A DNA stretch of 38,773 nucleotides from Opitutales bacterium (GTDB lineage Bacteria; Verrucomicrobiota; Verrucomicrobiia; Opitutales; Oceanipulchritudinaceae): assembly GCA_020831525.1 (NCBI GenBank), contig JAFIGH010000045.1:1-38773 (forward strand), read 5' to 3'. The notes beneath the pieces were generated by a model. It was not told the DNA's origin. It searched no databases and was given only the letters and a program-made list of their open reading frames with translations. How positions within the stretch are numbered: the stretch's first letter is position 1; each line of letters opens with the position of its first letter. The position numbers and the translations under genes were made by a program. This document shows positions 16,656 through 24,279 of the stretch, piece after piece.

Positions 16656-16896
16656 CAAGGGAAACGCTTTTCGCCTTCGCCCTCTCGCCTTTCCGCGCCT
16701 CGACCAGCTCCATCAGTTCGGCGTCTTCCAACCTCTCCAGCATTTCCTCGTACAAGGCCGCCGGAATCAGATAAGCCGTCGGCCGGTTGTGATTGAGGAT
16801 GGCGACCGGCTCGCCTCCGGATTGGTCGAGAAGCTTGCCGGGGTTTTTCTTCAGTTCTGAGACACTCGCGGCATACGGGCTTAATACAGTGTTCAT
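16645..16896 (-). CDS. Phd/YefM-family antitoxin of the RelE module
   Basis: 83 residues. The N-terminal Phd-like DNA-binding fold is clear (ASVSELKKNPGKLLDQ, PVAILNHNRPTAYLIP), followed by a charged helix and tail (YEEMLERLEDAELMELV) that would wrap the toxin. Placed first in the pair and overlapping the toxin by 11 bases, it should be made ahead of the toxin and, with it, repress its own promoter. Pairing a RelE toxin with a Phd-type (not RHH-type RelB) antitoxin is common, as in the YafNO and StbDE types. Confidence 0.92.
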   Translation of the reverse strand: MNTVLSPYAASVSELKKNPGKLLDQSGGEPVAILNHNRPTAYLIPAALYEEMLERLEDAELMELVEARKGERAKAKSVSLDEL

Positions 16897-16904
16897 TTTC
16901 GTAC

Positions 16905-16932
16905 TTTATATCGATCTAACTTAGAGGCTCAA
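16905..16932 (-). promoter_or_regulatory. Promoter of the RelE module
   Basis: On the minus strand TTGAGC (revcomp of 16927-16932) and TATAAA (revcomp of 16905-16910) are separated by 16 bases and match sigma70 boxes at four and five of six positions. The expected transcription start would fall within a few bases of the ATG at 16896, so the mRNA would be nearly leaderless, in agreement with the lack of a Shine-Dalgarno. Confidence 0.5.
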
Positions 16933-17060
16933 GTAAATTCTCTTCTCAAGGCTGGAGAAACAGTCGAATCGAACAGGCGGGGGAAAGCCCTGCGCGCAAT
17001 GGCACCCGGATGCGCCAGGCACACAGCGAATATGGCACATGGTGGATCCGTTCGAACGCC

Positions 17061-17087
17061 GTAGCCGACTGCCGTCCCGGCGGTCGG
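17061..17087 (+). repeat. REP-like hairpin D (GTAG head)
   Basis: GTAG (17061-17064) is followed directly by CCGACTGCCG (17065-17074), loop TCC and CGGCGGTCGG (17078-17087), a 10-bp stem with a single T-G wobble. It has the same head-plus-palindrome layout as hairpins B and C at the left end, but a different stem. It lies in the ~260-base gap between the two toxin-antitoxin modules, where I see no gene. Confidence 0.55.
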
Positions 17088-17157
17088 TCAGGGGCGCGCG
17101 AAGACCTGCAATCTTACGATCCCCCTAATCCGGAGCTGCCACACGGCCCACCGCACC

Positions 17158-17556
17158 TCACCGCTGGCGGATGACCCGCACCGGATACGCCTCGAACCGC
17201 CGGTCCGTTGTAAAGACGGGAACAGCATTCTGCCCCGCCAAGGCAAGGATCATCCGGTCGAAAGGATCCTCGTGCAGCGGCGGAAGGAGTTCCGCCGCGT
17301 TGCAGATTTCCGCTTCAAGCGGGCAAAGGAAGATACGGTGCCGCTCGCAAACGGCCTCGACAAACGCCCCGACGCCTTCCTGTCGGCACGGAAGCTCAAG
17401 CTTTCCGACACGGAGTTTCCGTGCGATTTCCCACACGGTCACCGACAAGACGACGGGTTGCTCCGCGTGCTTCAACTCACGGCGCGCCTTGCGGTCTGTC
17501 CAGCGTCCCGCCGCCAGATCGAGGAGAGCGCAGGTATCGAGCACATGCGTGATCAA
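17158..17556 (-). CDS. PIN-domain (VapC-like) ribonuclease toxin
   Basis: 132 residues if started at the TTG at 17556. PIN domains are Mg-dependent RNases, in VapC toxins often specific for tRNA. The acidic set is visible: D7 (VLDTCALLDLA), E43 (VWEIARKLRVG), D97/D100 (HEDPFDRMILA) and D118 (TTDRRFEAY). The TTG overlaps the antitoxin TGA in the sequence TTGA, a typical coupling arrangement, and begins right before the first strand. An in-frame TTG at 17583 would add nine residues and overlap the antitoxin by 31 bases. Confidence 0.88.
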   Translation of the reverse strand: MITHVLDTCALLDLAAGRWTDRKARRELKHAEQPVVLSVTVWEIARKLRVGKLELPCRQEGVGAFVEAVCERHRIFLCPLEAEICNAAELLPPLHEDPFDRMILALAGQNAVPVFTTDRRFEAYPVRVIRQR

Positions 17557-17780
17557 TCGGTATCCTTCCACTCGGACTCCCAAACGGCCTCATCCGTATA
17601 GGATATGCGGCCCTTCCAACGCGGATCGGGCACCAAGGTGCGCTCTCTCTCCGCACCCACCGGCACGATCCGGAACAACGGACCGTTGCGGCCCCGCCGA
17701 ATGAAAACGGCGTCACCCGCTTCCGCGCGGCGCAGCAGCTTCGAAAGCTGGTTTTTCGCTTCCAATACCGAAGCTTCCAT
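17553..17780 (-). CDS. Phd/YefM-type antitoxin partner of the PIN toxin
   Basis: 75 residues. The N-terminus has the Phd pattern (MEASVLEAKNQLSKLLRRAE, then GDAVFIRRG and PLFRIVPV); the C-terminal tail is short, with aromatic and acidic residues (SYTDEAVWESEWKD), suited to fold onto a toxin. ATG at 17780 matches the family start; the TTG at 17798 adds six residues. Its stop codon overlaps the toxin start. Confidence 0.88.
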   Translation of the reverse strand: MEASVLEAKNQLSKLLRRAEAGDAVFIRRGRNGPLFRIVPVGAERERTLVPDPRWKGRISYTDEAVWESEWKDTD

Positions 17781-17784
17781 GTTG

Positions 17785-17828
17785 GCCAAGCTAGCCAAGT
17801 TGTCGTGCGCGTCAAGGAATTCCCTTGA
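17785..17828 (-). promoter_or_regulatory. Possible operator upstream of the PIN module
   Basis: Directly upstream of the antitoxin ATG, CTTGGC occurs twice on the minus strand (revcomp of 17785-17790 and 17794-17799), one helical-turn-like 9 bases apart. Further upstream is an inverted repeat, TCAAGG (17812-17817) with CCTTGA (17823-17828) around AATTC. Such repeats are where Phd-type antitoxins bind, but no clear -10 box fits. It lies between divergent genes, so it could also affect the membrane-protein gene at 17923. Confidence 0.25.
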
Positions 17829-17922
17829 CTCTACAGATCAGGAAGATTGTCCGGAGGCACACTTGCGGGCGTTTGAGGCCACAGCAAGCCCGCCATCCAC
17901 CGACCCTTTCCGGAGACCCGCC

Positions 17923-19482
17923 ATGCCCGAAGATTTCGCCCCGCAGCAACTGATGCAGGAGATCGCGCACCAGCACTTGTTCAACCAGTTCTGGCTGACG
18001 CTCTTCTTTGTCATTCCCATGGTGCTGGTCGCCCGTGCGGTGGTCGCCGGTTCGCGCTACTCGGCGATCCTCATCATCGTCATTTTCGGGCTGCTCATGG
18101 GCTACCTCCTCGTCGCGACGGGGGTGTCCGAGCCGGGACTGGCCGACTTTCCGATGCTCGGGATGATCGCGCAGGCGACGATCATCGCGCTCGCGGCGTC
18201 GTTCTTCGTCGGGGGCCAGCAGCTGCGCCGCATCCTCGCGGGCATGCGCATTCCGCCCGACGAAAGCGTGGTCTACGCCACCGAGCAGGTGTTTTTCGGC
18301 ACCGGGCGCACGCATGTAATCTTCATTACACGGGCGTTTTTCCTCCTCCTCGGCATGGAGGCCCTCACGCGCGTGATCCTCGGCACCGCGCCGGACACCT
18401 CCCTCGGGCGCTACTACCCGCTCATCGCGTACATGGGGTTGATCATCGCCGTCATCCTCATCGACCACAAGGCGACCATCGCGAACAAGCGGGTCTATCT
18501 GCGCAAAGGCCTCCTCGAGATGCTCGCGCTCGTCGCCGTGCTGATCGTCGGCTACCTCATCGCGGTGTGGGTGCGGCCGCTTGTTGCGCTGCCGCAGATT
18601 TTCTTTGTCATGCTCGTCGCGGCGGGCCTCGGAGCGGTGCTTTACCGGTGGTCACACGGTCCGGCCATCCGCTGCCTCCTCTTCGCGGGCATCCCCGTCG
18701 TCCTCGCCGCCAACTTTGTCGTGGGCGGCTCGCGCATCGGCGAAGCCTTCGGACTCACGGGAATGAACGCCGTTCTCGCCTACGGGTTTTTCGGCCAGGT
18801 GCTGTGGATGTTCGGCGGAATCGCCCTGCTCATGTATTTCGGCCACACGGCGGCGGTGCGCAATGTCGGCCCGGGCATGGCGGGGGCGCTCTCCCACGCC
18901 GGCCTCACCGGTGCGTGCACGGCCGGCGACCTCGGCGACAGCGCCGCCAAGCGCGCGCCCATCATGATCAACATCCCCTTCTTCGGCCACATCTTTGTCT
19001 TTTCCATCCTTGCCGTCAGCGTGGAACGGGGCGGCCTGCTACTCGTCCCGTCGATCATCGTCGCGGTGGTCGGCGCGGGCCTCACCGTGCTCGCCCTGCG
19101 CAACCTGCGCCGCGCCGATAACGACGACGGCCGCGAGGTAAAGGCGCTCATGCAATTCTCCTTCGGCTGGCAGCTCACCGCCGTCTTCGGCGGGCTGCTC
19201 CTCCTCGCCGTATCGAGCATGTCCATCGACAACGCACTCATGGCGACAAGTTCGTCGCTCTCGCACTTCGGTCTCTTCGCCGCCATCCAGGGCGGCATGG
19301 CCGGTGAAGCCGCCGCCGGCATGATCGCCTTTGTCTTTGCCATGCCCTTCCTCGTGCACCCGCTCGTCTTCTTCATGTTCGGCCGCGCCATGGAAAACAA
19401 CGGCGAGATGCCGAAAGCCGCCGTCTACATCCTCGCCGCCATCGGCCTCGTCGGCGTCGCCGCAGGGCTTGTCTTTGCGTGA
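17923..19482 (+). CDS. Polytopic membrane protein of unrecognised family
   Basis: 519 residues with some 12 hydrophobic segments, so an inner-membrane transporter or channel is likely. ATG at 17923 is supported by GGAG at 17912-17915, seven bases upstream, one of few clear Shine-Dalgarno sites here. Segments near residues 85-105 (MIAQATIIALAASFFVGGQQ) and two glycine/alanine-rich re-entrant-like stretches in the second half (GALSHAGLTGACTAGDLGDS and GMAGEAAAGMIAFVF) look functionally important, and the two halves may be distantly repeated. I cannot assign a family; a glutamate-symporter-like (GltS) relation is only a guess. It is divergent from the PIN module and converges with hom 39 bases away. 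Confidence 0.82.
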   Translation: MPEDFAPQQLMQEIAHQHLFNQFWLTLFFVIPMVLVARAVVAGSRYSAILIIVIFGLLMGYLLVATGVSEPGLADFPMLGMIAQATIIALAASFFVGGQQLRRILAGMRIPPDESVVYATEQVFFGTGRTHVIFITRAFFLLLGMEALTRVILGTAPDTSLGRYYPLIAYMGLIIAVILIDHKATIANKRVYLRKGLLEMLALVAVLIVGYLIAVWVRPLVALPQIFFVMLVAAGLGAVLYRWSHGPAIRCLLFAGIPVVLAANFVVGGSRIGEAFGLTGMNAVLAYGFFGQVLWMFGGIALLMYFGHTAAVRNVGPGMAGALSHAGLTGACTAGDLGDSAAKRAPIMINIPFFGHIFVFSILAVSVERGGLLLVPSIIVAVVGAGLTVLALRNLRRADNDDGREVKALMQFSFGWQLTAVFGGLLLLAVSSMSIDNALMATSSSLSHFGLFAAIQGGMAGEAAAGMIAFVFAMPFLVHPLVFFMFGRAMENNGEMPKAAVYILAAIGLVGVAAGLVFA

Positions 19483-19521
19483 AGTCGGCGGCGTTGCCTA
19501 CACCACACCGCGCACCGGGTT

Positions 19522-20841
19522 TTATCGCCCGTTGAGGTCGGGAATGGGCAACACGAGCGGGGGCTGGAGGACGGCGCGGTCTTCGCGCAGGTCGGCGACG
19601 ACGTCGCGGATCTGTTTCTCGCTGGCTTCGTGGGTGGTGAGGACAAGGTGCGCGCGGTCGTCTTCGCGGCCCGGTGTCTGCAGGACGCTTTCGATGCTCA
19701 CTCCGTGCCGGGCGGTGATGGCGGAGACTTCGGCGAGTACACCGGGCCGGTCCATCACACTGAGGCGCAGGTAGTAGGCACGCCGTACTTCGCCAAGGGG
19801 GGCGAAGGCGACCCGCCCCGAAACGAACGTCGGCATGAACGCAGGCACCCCGTGCAGACGGTCGATGGCGGCATCCACAATGTCGCTGATGACGGCGCTC
19901 GCGGTGGCATCCTGTCCTGCGCCGCGGCCAATGTAGATACTCTCGCCCACGACATCGCCGAGGACGGAGACACCGTTGTAGACACCGTCGACCTTGGCGA
20001 GGACGAGGTCTTTGCGCAGAAGCATGGGCTCCACGCAGCAAAAGACTCTTTCGGTATCGAAATCGCGGCAGACCATCGCCACAAGCTTGATGCGGTAGCC
20101 GAGACGATCGGCCCAGTCCATATCGTCGAGCGTCACCTCGCGGATGCCGCGCACGGGCATTTCATCGAGGCCGAACCAGTGCCCGTGGGCGAGATAAGCG
20201 AGTATCACGGCCTTGTGGGCGGCGTCCCATCCATCGAGGTCGAGTGCCTCATCCGCCTCCACATAGCCGAGCCGCCGAGCGTCGGCGACAATCGCTTCGA
20301 AGCCCTGCCGTTCAGCTTCCATGCGGGTGAGGATGTAGTTGCAAGTGCCGTTGAGGATACCGTAGATGAGGGGGAAGCGGTTCGCCACAAGCCCTTCGCG
20401 CAAAGCCTTGATAATGGGAATGCCCCCGGCCACGCTCGCTTCGAAATAGAGACGGGCATCGTTGCACGCGGCCGCCGCGAAAATCTCCTTTCCGTGCTCG
20501 CAGATCAGGGCCTTGTTTGCCGTCACGACCATCTTCCCCGCCTCCAGCGCGGCGAGCGTGGCCTTGAGCGCGACATCCGTGCCGCCCATCAGTTCGCAGA
20601 ACAGGTCGACTTCGGGGTCGGTCGCCACCTCGACAGGGTCGCGGCGCAACTGGTCAGGACGCAACTGCACCTCCCGCGCCCGCGAGGGATCGCGCACCGC
20701 CGCGCAATACAACTCAAGGCGCGCACCGAGCCGCTCTTCGAGCGGACCGCGGTGGCTGTCGAGGTGTTTCCACACTCCCTGCCCGACCACACCCAGACCG
20801 GCGAAACCGATCCGCAAAACTTTCTCGTTGGACGCATTCAT
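19522..20841 (-). CDS. hom: Homoserine dehydrogenase with ACT domain
   Basis: 439 residues, the normal length for the monofunctional enzyme. It reduces aspartate semialdehyde to homoserine with NAD(P)H, the branch to threonine, methionine and isoleucine. The Rossmann motif is at 11-21 (IGFAGLGVVGQ), followed by TANKALICEHG, the substrate region (ASVAGGIPIIKALREG, GILNGTCNYILT) and the catalytic segment DLDGWDAAHKAVILA. A C-terminal ACT domain (YYLRLSVMDRPGVLAEVSA) would mediate feedback by threonine. ATG at 20841 is chosen over an in-frame TTG at 20862. It is the last of three same-strand genes, 79 bases after an unrelated exported-protein gene. Confidence 0.95.
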   Translation of the reverse strand: MNASNEKVLRIGFAGLGVVGQGVWKHLDSHRGPLEERLGARLELYCAAVRDPSRAREVQLRPDQLRRDPVEVATDPEVDLFCELMGGTDVALKATLAALEAGKMVVTANKALICEHGKEIFAAAACNDARLYFEASVAGGIPIIKALREGLVANRFPLIYGILNGTCNYILTRMEAERQGFEAIVADARRLGYVEADEALDLDGWDAAHKAVILAYLAHGHWFGLDEMPVRGIREVTLDDMDWADRLGYRIKLVAMVCRDFDTERVFCCVEPMLLRKDLVLAKVDGVYNGVSVLGDVVGESIYIGRGAGQDATASAVISDIVDAAIDRLHGVPAFMPTFVSGRVAFAPLGEVRRAYYLRLSVMDRPGVLAEVSAITARHGVSIESVLQTPGREDDRAHLVLTTHEASEKQIRDVVADLREDRAVLQPPLVLPIPDLNGR

Positions 20842-20920
20842 GGGCGAAAGAGGGCCAGACAAGCCCGCATGCCCGTCCGCGCCAACATGAAAATCATCCC
20901 GCCCCGCTCGGAAGCCACGG

Positions 20921-21607
20921 CTATTCCATTACGACCCGCAGCCTGAGAAAGAACCGGGAAACATCATCGGCGCTGACGCCGGTGAGGAGGAGGACGCGCT
21001 CGCGCTCCCCGTCCGCACCCGGACCAATCGGATTTTCCGAGTGACTTTCTTCTTCCCACAGCGTGAGATCCTGCGACGTTTCGACGTGAAATCCGACCGC
21101 CGCATCCGTGGAACGCTCCAACTCGATACCCCAGAGCCCGTCATGCACCACTACGGCCGGGGCCGCCTCCGCCGCTGGCGTCATGGGCGGGAGACCGAGG
21201 GCATATTTGAGGAGATTTGTCATGCCGTCGCCGGTCGCAATGTCGCCCGGGCCGCGGCGGCCGGGCGGCGGCTGCTGGTCCGGCGGCAGCGAATCCATCC
21301 ACTCATGAAAGCCACCGTCGGGCTCCACGACGACATCCGGGGCGGTCGTCCAAAACCCCGCTTGCAGGGCAACGGTAGTGCCCGTGGCGGCGGCGGCGGC
21401 GGGCTGGCCGAGCGTACCGTTCAGCGCGTAGCCGCCGCCGCTCCCATACCCGCCGCCACTTGCCACGACCTGGGATTCAATGCGCGTGTCCTGCTCATGC
21501 GCCTGTGCGGCGAGCGCCCACAGAGACATGCACACGAACGCTGATCGACGGCGGGATGCCGCCGCCCTGCATTCGTTTTTACGCGTGAAAGGTGCCCTGT
21601 TGTTCAT
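20921..21607 (-). CDS. Small exported protein coupled to the S74 adhesin-like gene
   Basis: 228 residues. A basic start and short hydrophobic run (AFVCMSLWALAAQAHEQ) indicate a signal peptide. The first mature segment, VVASGGGYGSGGGYALNGTL through GQPAAA and ALQAGFW, is a repeated-glycine motif of a kind I associate with Planctomycetota and Verrucomicrobiota exported proteins. A proline-rich linker leads to a C-terminal module (GDGMTNLLKYALGLPP, then VGFHVETSQDLTLWEEE) that also ends the CotH giant at 492. The ATG at 21607 overlaps the upstream gene stop as ATGA, so the two are translationally coupled. Function is not known; a surface or matrix role beside the adhesin-like partner is an inference. 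Confidence 0.82.
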   Translation of the reverse strand: MNNRAPFTRKNECRAAASRRRSAFVCMSLWALAAQAHEQDTRIESQVVASGGGYGSGGGYALNGTLGQPAAAAATGTTVALQAGFWTTAPDVVVEPDGGFHEWMDSLPPDQQPPPGRRGPGDIATGDGMTNLLKYALGLPPMTPAAEAAPAVVVHDGLWGIELERSTDAAVGFHVETSQDLTLWEEESHSENPIGPGADGERERVLLLTGVSADDVSRFFLRLRVVME

Positions 21608-23970
21608 CGGCTCACCAATTCCGCGGTTTCCAGCCATCCCTCGATCCGCGCAAGACGCGCCTCCAGTTCCTCGTTATCGGCGGCAACTTCCGCAAGTTCT
21701 TCCAACTGCCCGCGCAGTTCCGCGATTTCGGCGGCCTGCGTGTCGATGATCTCCTGCTGTTCGCGGATCGCCTGAACGGCGAGGACGGAAAACGTATCGT
21801 AACTGAGGCTAAGGTATCCATCCTCCTCATGGACAGCGACCGCTTCGGGAAAGACTTTTTCCACTTCCTGTGCCAGAAAGCCAAAGTCACGCTCTTCCGG
21901 GGCACGGGCCATGCGATAGGAAACCGGCTTTAGGGCAAGCACCCGGTCGAGGATGCCATCGAGAGGTTCGATGCCATCCTTCAGTCTTTTGTCCGACCAG
22001 CGGTTGAAGCTGCCGTTCGTCGAGATGAAAGATTGGCTTTCGAACCCTTCAGATCCTTCTGTGACATCCGAGGCGTAAGCAAAGGTCAGCCAGCCTGTGG
22101 TTGCGTCGGTCCCCACCATCCAGGTCCGCCTATTGGATGCCTCCAGGATGAGATGGGAGCGTCCTCCTTCCAAGTGCCTTAGGTGTAGTAAACCTGTCGG
22201 GTGGGGAGTCGAGGTGTTAAGGGTAATTTGATTCTGGAACATGCCCGAACCGGCAACCCTTAACCCGCGCTCGGGAACATCGCCCTCCGCCCAGTTCCCG
22301 CCGACCGCAACCCCCCGGTTGGCGAAAACGCGGAACGCGGTTTGGTTCTCCACATCCAAGCGCAGCAGGTCTGCCGGGCTCTCCCCGGAGGAAATTGCAT
22401 GGACCGTAGCCAGCGGATTTGGGGTATTCACGGCAAGGCGCCTCCCTCCCTCCATGTCCCCGATCATTACATTTCCGCCAGCGACATGGAATGCGCCTGC
22501 GGGCTGGTTGGTATTGATACCGACTCCGCCCGCCGCGCGGATAAGAAACTGGTCGTCCAAGTGGCTCGAAAACTCGGGCCCGGAGCTGTCGGCCCAGACA
22601 AAAGCCCCGTCATGGGCGGCGGTGGCGAAGCGTCCTGCGGCGAGACTGTAATCGCCGGAGGCAGTGTTGTCCTCGCCCCCGGGGACGGTGGCGGCTGTTC
22701 CCGCGGCGGTGTTTTCCCGCCCCCCGCCGACAAACGAAAGAACTCCTTCGGCGATGTTTTCACGCCCGCCCGCGACTGCGGACTCTCTTTCGGTCGCCTG
22801 GTTGCGCTCGCCCCCGGCGACGGTGGCACGCCTTCCGGTCGCCTCGTTGCGGTCGCCCCCGCCAACGGTCGCGTAGCTATCCGTTGCCTGGTTGAGGAAT
22901 CCGCCTGCGACGGTTGCGTAATCTCCGGAGGCCAAATTGTTTCCGCCGCCTCCGACGGCGGCGAGAAAGCCGCCGGCGGTGTTGTCCGAGCCCCCTCCGA
23001 CGACCGACCTGTCGCCGTCCGCGCTATTTCCGAAACCACCGGAAACCGTGGCACCGTAAACCGGCCCGTCCGCGGTGTTCGACGGGCTTCCAAGAAAGAT
23101 GTTGGGCCTGAATTCGGAATTTCCTGTCGCCGGCTCCACGCGCAGAACCGGTTCGCTGCCTAAGCTGAACTCAAGCGGCTCCGAATCCGTCGCCGGAATC
23201 CGGATCCCCTCGCCGCGGAGCGCATCGGCGAGCGCGTTATCGGCAAACGCATCCGCGGACAGCCCGCCGTCACTCACCGTATGTGCCCGCGATGCGTGCA
23301 TGGCATAAGGCACGGCACTGAGTTCGAAATCCGGCTGCAGCTGCTCAAAACCCGATCCGCCGTCGAACCAAACCCGCAGAAAGGCAGGGGCGTCTCCGAG
23401 GCTTCCGGGGTCCATGGGCTCCGTCCCGCCGGACCCCAAAAGGACGGAGAAGATGCCGTCCCGTACTTCAAGGGGCACATAGGTGTCCGGCGGAGCGCCG
23501 CCTTCACTGCTGCCGTCGTGGCTCCACAGCGTCCGCATGGTGGCCGGGGGCGGGCTCTCAATCGTGACCGCGGGCGGACTCGGGAGATTGCCGCCTCCCG
23601 CGTATGTCACATCAACGGAGACGACCTCGCCCCCGTCGACCTCGGCGATTGCCTCCGCAACGATGTTTCCCCGGACAGAAATCTCCACCGCAGGCGCCTC
23701 GGTGTAGCCGTTGCCTTTGTCGTCGATAATAATCTCAGTGACAAATCCATTGGAAATCACGGCGCTTGCCTCAGCCGTCCGGACGTTTTCCGTACCGTCG
23801 TCAACCAAGGCGAACTGGAAGAGTCCTGTGCCGTCGAAAGGCTCGCCGTCCACGGTGACGCTTCCCTGGTAGTGGATGGCAGGGGGCACAGCGGCAATGA
23901 GGCCGGAGGCCGTGAAGAACGCCGCAAGCGAAACGGCGCACGATATCTTGATTAGGTTTGTTTTCTGCAT
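21604..23970 (-). CDS. Trimeric-adhesin-like protein with peptidase S74 chaperone domain
   Basis: 788 residues with a signal peptide (SCAVSLAAFFTASGLIAA). Residues about 305-450 hold ten copies of a 15-residue repeat (pattern xVxGGxxNxAxGxxx) like the head repeats of YadA-type adhesins, then HDGAFVWADSS. Near residue 655 begins a peptidase S74 intramolecular chaperone (SDKRLKDGIEPLDGILDRV, FGFLAQEVEKVFPEAV, YLSLSYDTFSVLAVQAI), known from phage tail spikes, where it helps a trimer fold and then cuts itself off with a Ser-Lys dyad; the Ser and Lys of SDKRLKD are kept. A coiled coil (EIAELRGQLEELAEV) closes the protein. No YadA membrane anchor is present. The ATG at 23970 is selected because it starts the signal peptide. 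Confidence 0.88.
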   Translation of the reverse strand: MQKTNLIKISCAVSLAAFFTASGLIAAVPPAIHYQGSVTVDGEPFDGTGLFQFALVDDGTENVRTAEASAVISNGFVTEIIIDDKGNGYTEAPAVEISVRGNIVAEAIAEVDGGEVVSVDVTYAGGGNLPSPPAVTIESPPPATMRTLWSHDGSSEGGAPPDTYVPLEVRDGIFSVLLGSGGTEPMDPGSLGDAPAFLRVWFDGGSGFEQLQPDFELSAVPYAMHASRAHTVSDGGLSADAFADNALADALRGEGIRIPATDSEPLEFSLGSEPVLRVEPATGNSEFRPNIFLGSPSNTADGPVYGATVSGGFGNSADGDRSVVGGGSDNTAGGFLAAVGGGGNNLASGDYATVAGGFLNQATDSYATVGGGDRNEATGRRATVAGGERNQATERESAVAGGRENIAEGVLSFVGGGRENTAAGTAATVPGGEDNTASGDYSLAAGRFATAAHDGAFVWADSSGPEFSSHLDDQFLIRAAGGVGINTNQPAGAFHVAGGNVMIGDMEGGRRLAVNTPNPLATVHAISSGESPADLLRLDVENQTAFRVFANRGVAVGGNWAEGDVPERGLRVAGSGMFQNQITLNTSTPHPTGLLHLRHLEGGRSHLILEASNRRTWMVGTDATTGWLTFAYASDVTEGSEGFESQSFISTNGSFNRWSDKRLKDGIEPLDGILDRVLALKPVSYRMARAPEERDFGFLAQEVEKVFPEAVAVHEEDGYLSLSYDTFSVLAVQAIREQQEIIDTQAAEIAELRGQLEELAEVAADNEELEARLARIEGWLETAELVSR
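22625..23050. repeat. Coding tandem repeat, 45-base unit, about ten copies
   Basis: This stretch within the S74 gene encodes roughly ten degenerate 15-residue units, for example TVAGGFLNQATDSYA, TVGGGDRNEATGRRA and AVAGGRENIAEGVLS. The units are diverged at DNA level but keep GG, N and A positions, so selection acts on the protein fold. Copy number might vary between strains. Confidence 0.8.
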
Positions 23971-24279
23971 GGCATAGCAGGATTGGATTTTTCCTTTGAT
24001 TCCCCGGCCATGGACGACAGCGCGAACAACGCGCGACGCGCGCCGGAAAACCGGCGGAAGATGCGTCTCGTCCAACCGTGGAAAGAATTATTTCTAACGA
24101 CGATAAGGAGAACTGAAACGAAAGCGGAGCCGATGCAAGATTTTTCTGGAACTCCTCTCAAAAACATGAAAACGCCGGAGTCCGACGTGGGGTTTAACAA
24201 AAAACCACCGTAGCTGAACCGAAGTCGACAGCCGGAAAAGGCATTGTCAGCCGCCGCAAGGGGGTCACACTCGCCTCCC
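23971..24279. other. Divergent intergenic region between S74 gene and ABC exporter
   Basis: This 309-base stretch must contain two divergent promoters, but I cannot assign clear -35/-10 pairs. It is AT-richer near 24080-24220. One imperfect hairpin is visible near 24190-24212, where GTGGGGTTT pairs with AAACCAC around an A-rich loop. No reading frame here looks coding: the longest one preceding the exporter is out of pattern for the family. Confidence 0.4.

Noticed and set aside
22625-23050. CRISPR-like regular repeats
   Set aside because: The 45-base units are in frame inside the S74 gene, diverged in DNA, conserved in protein, and lack unique spacers.
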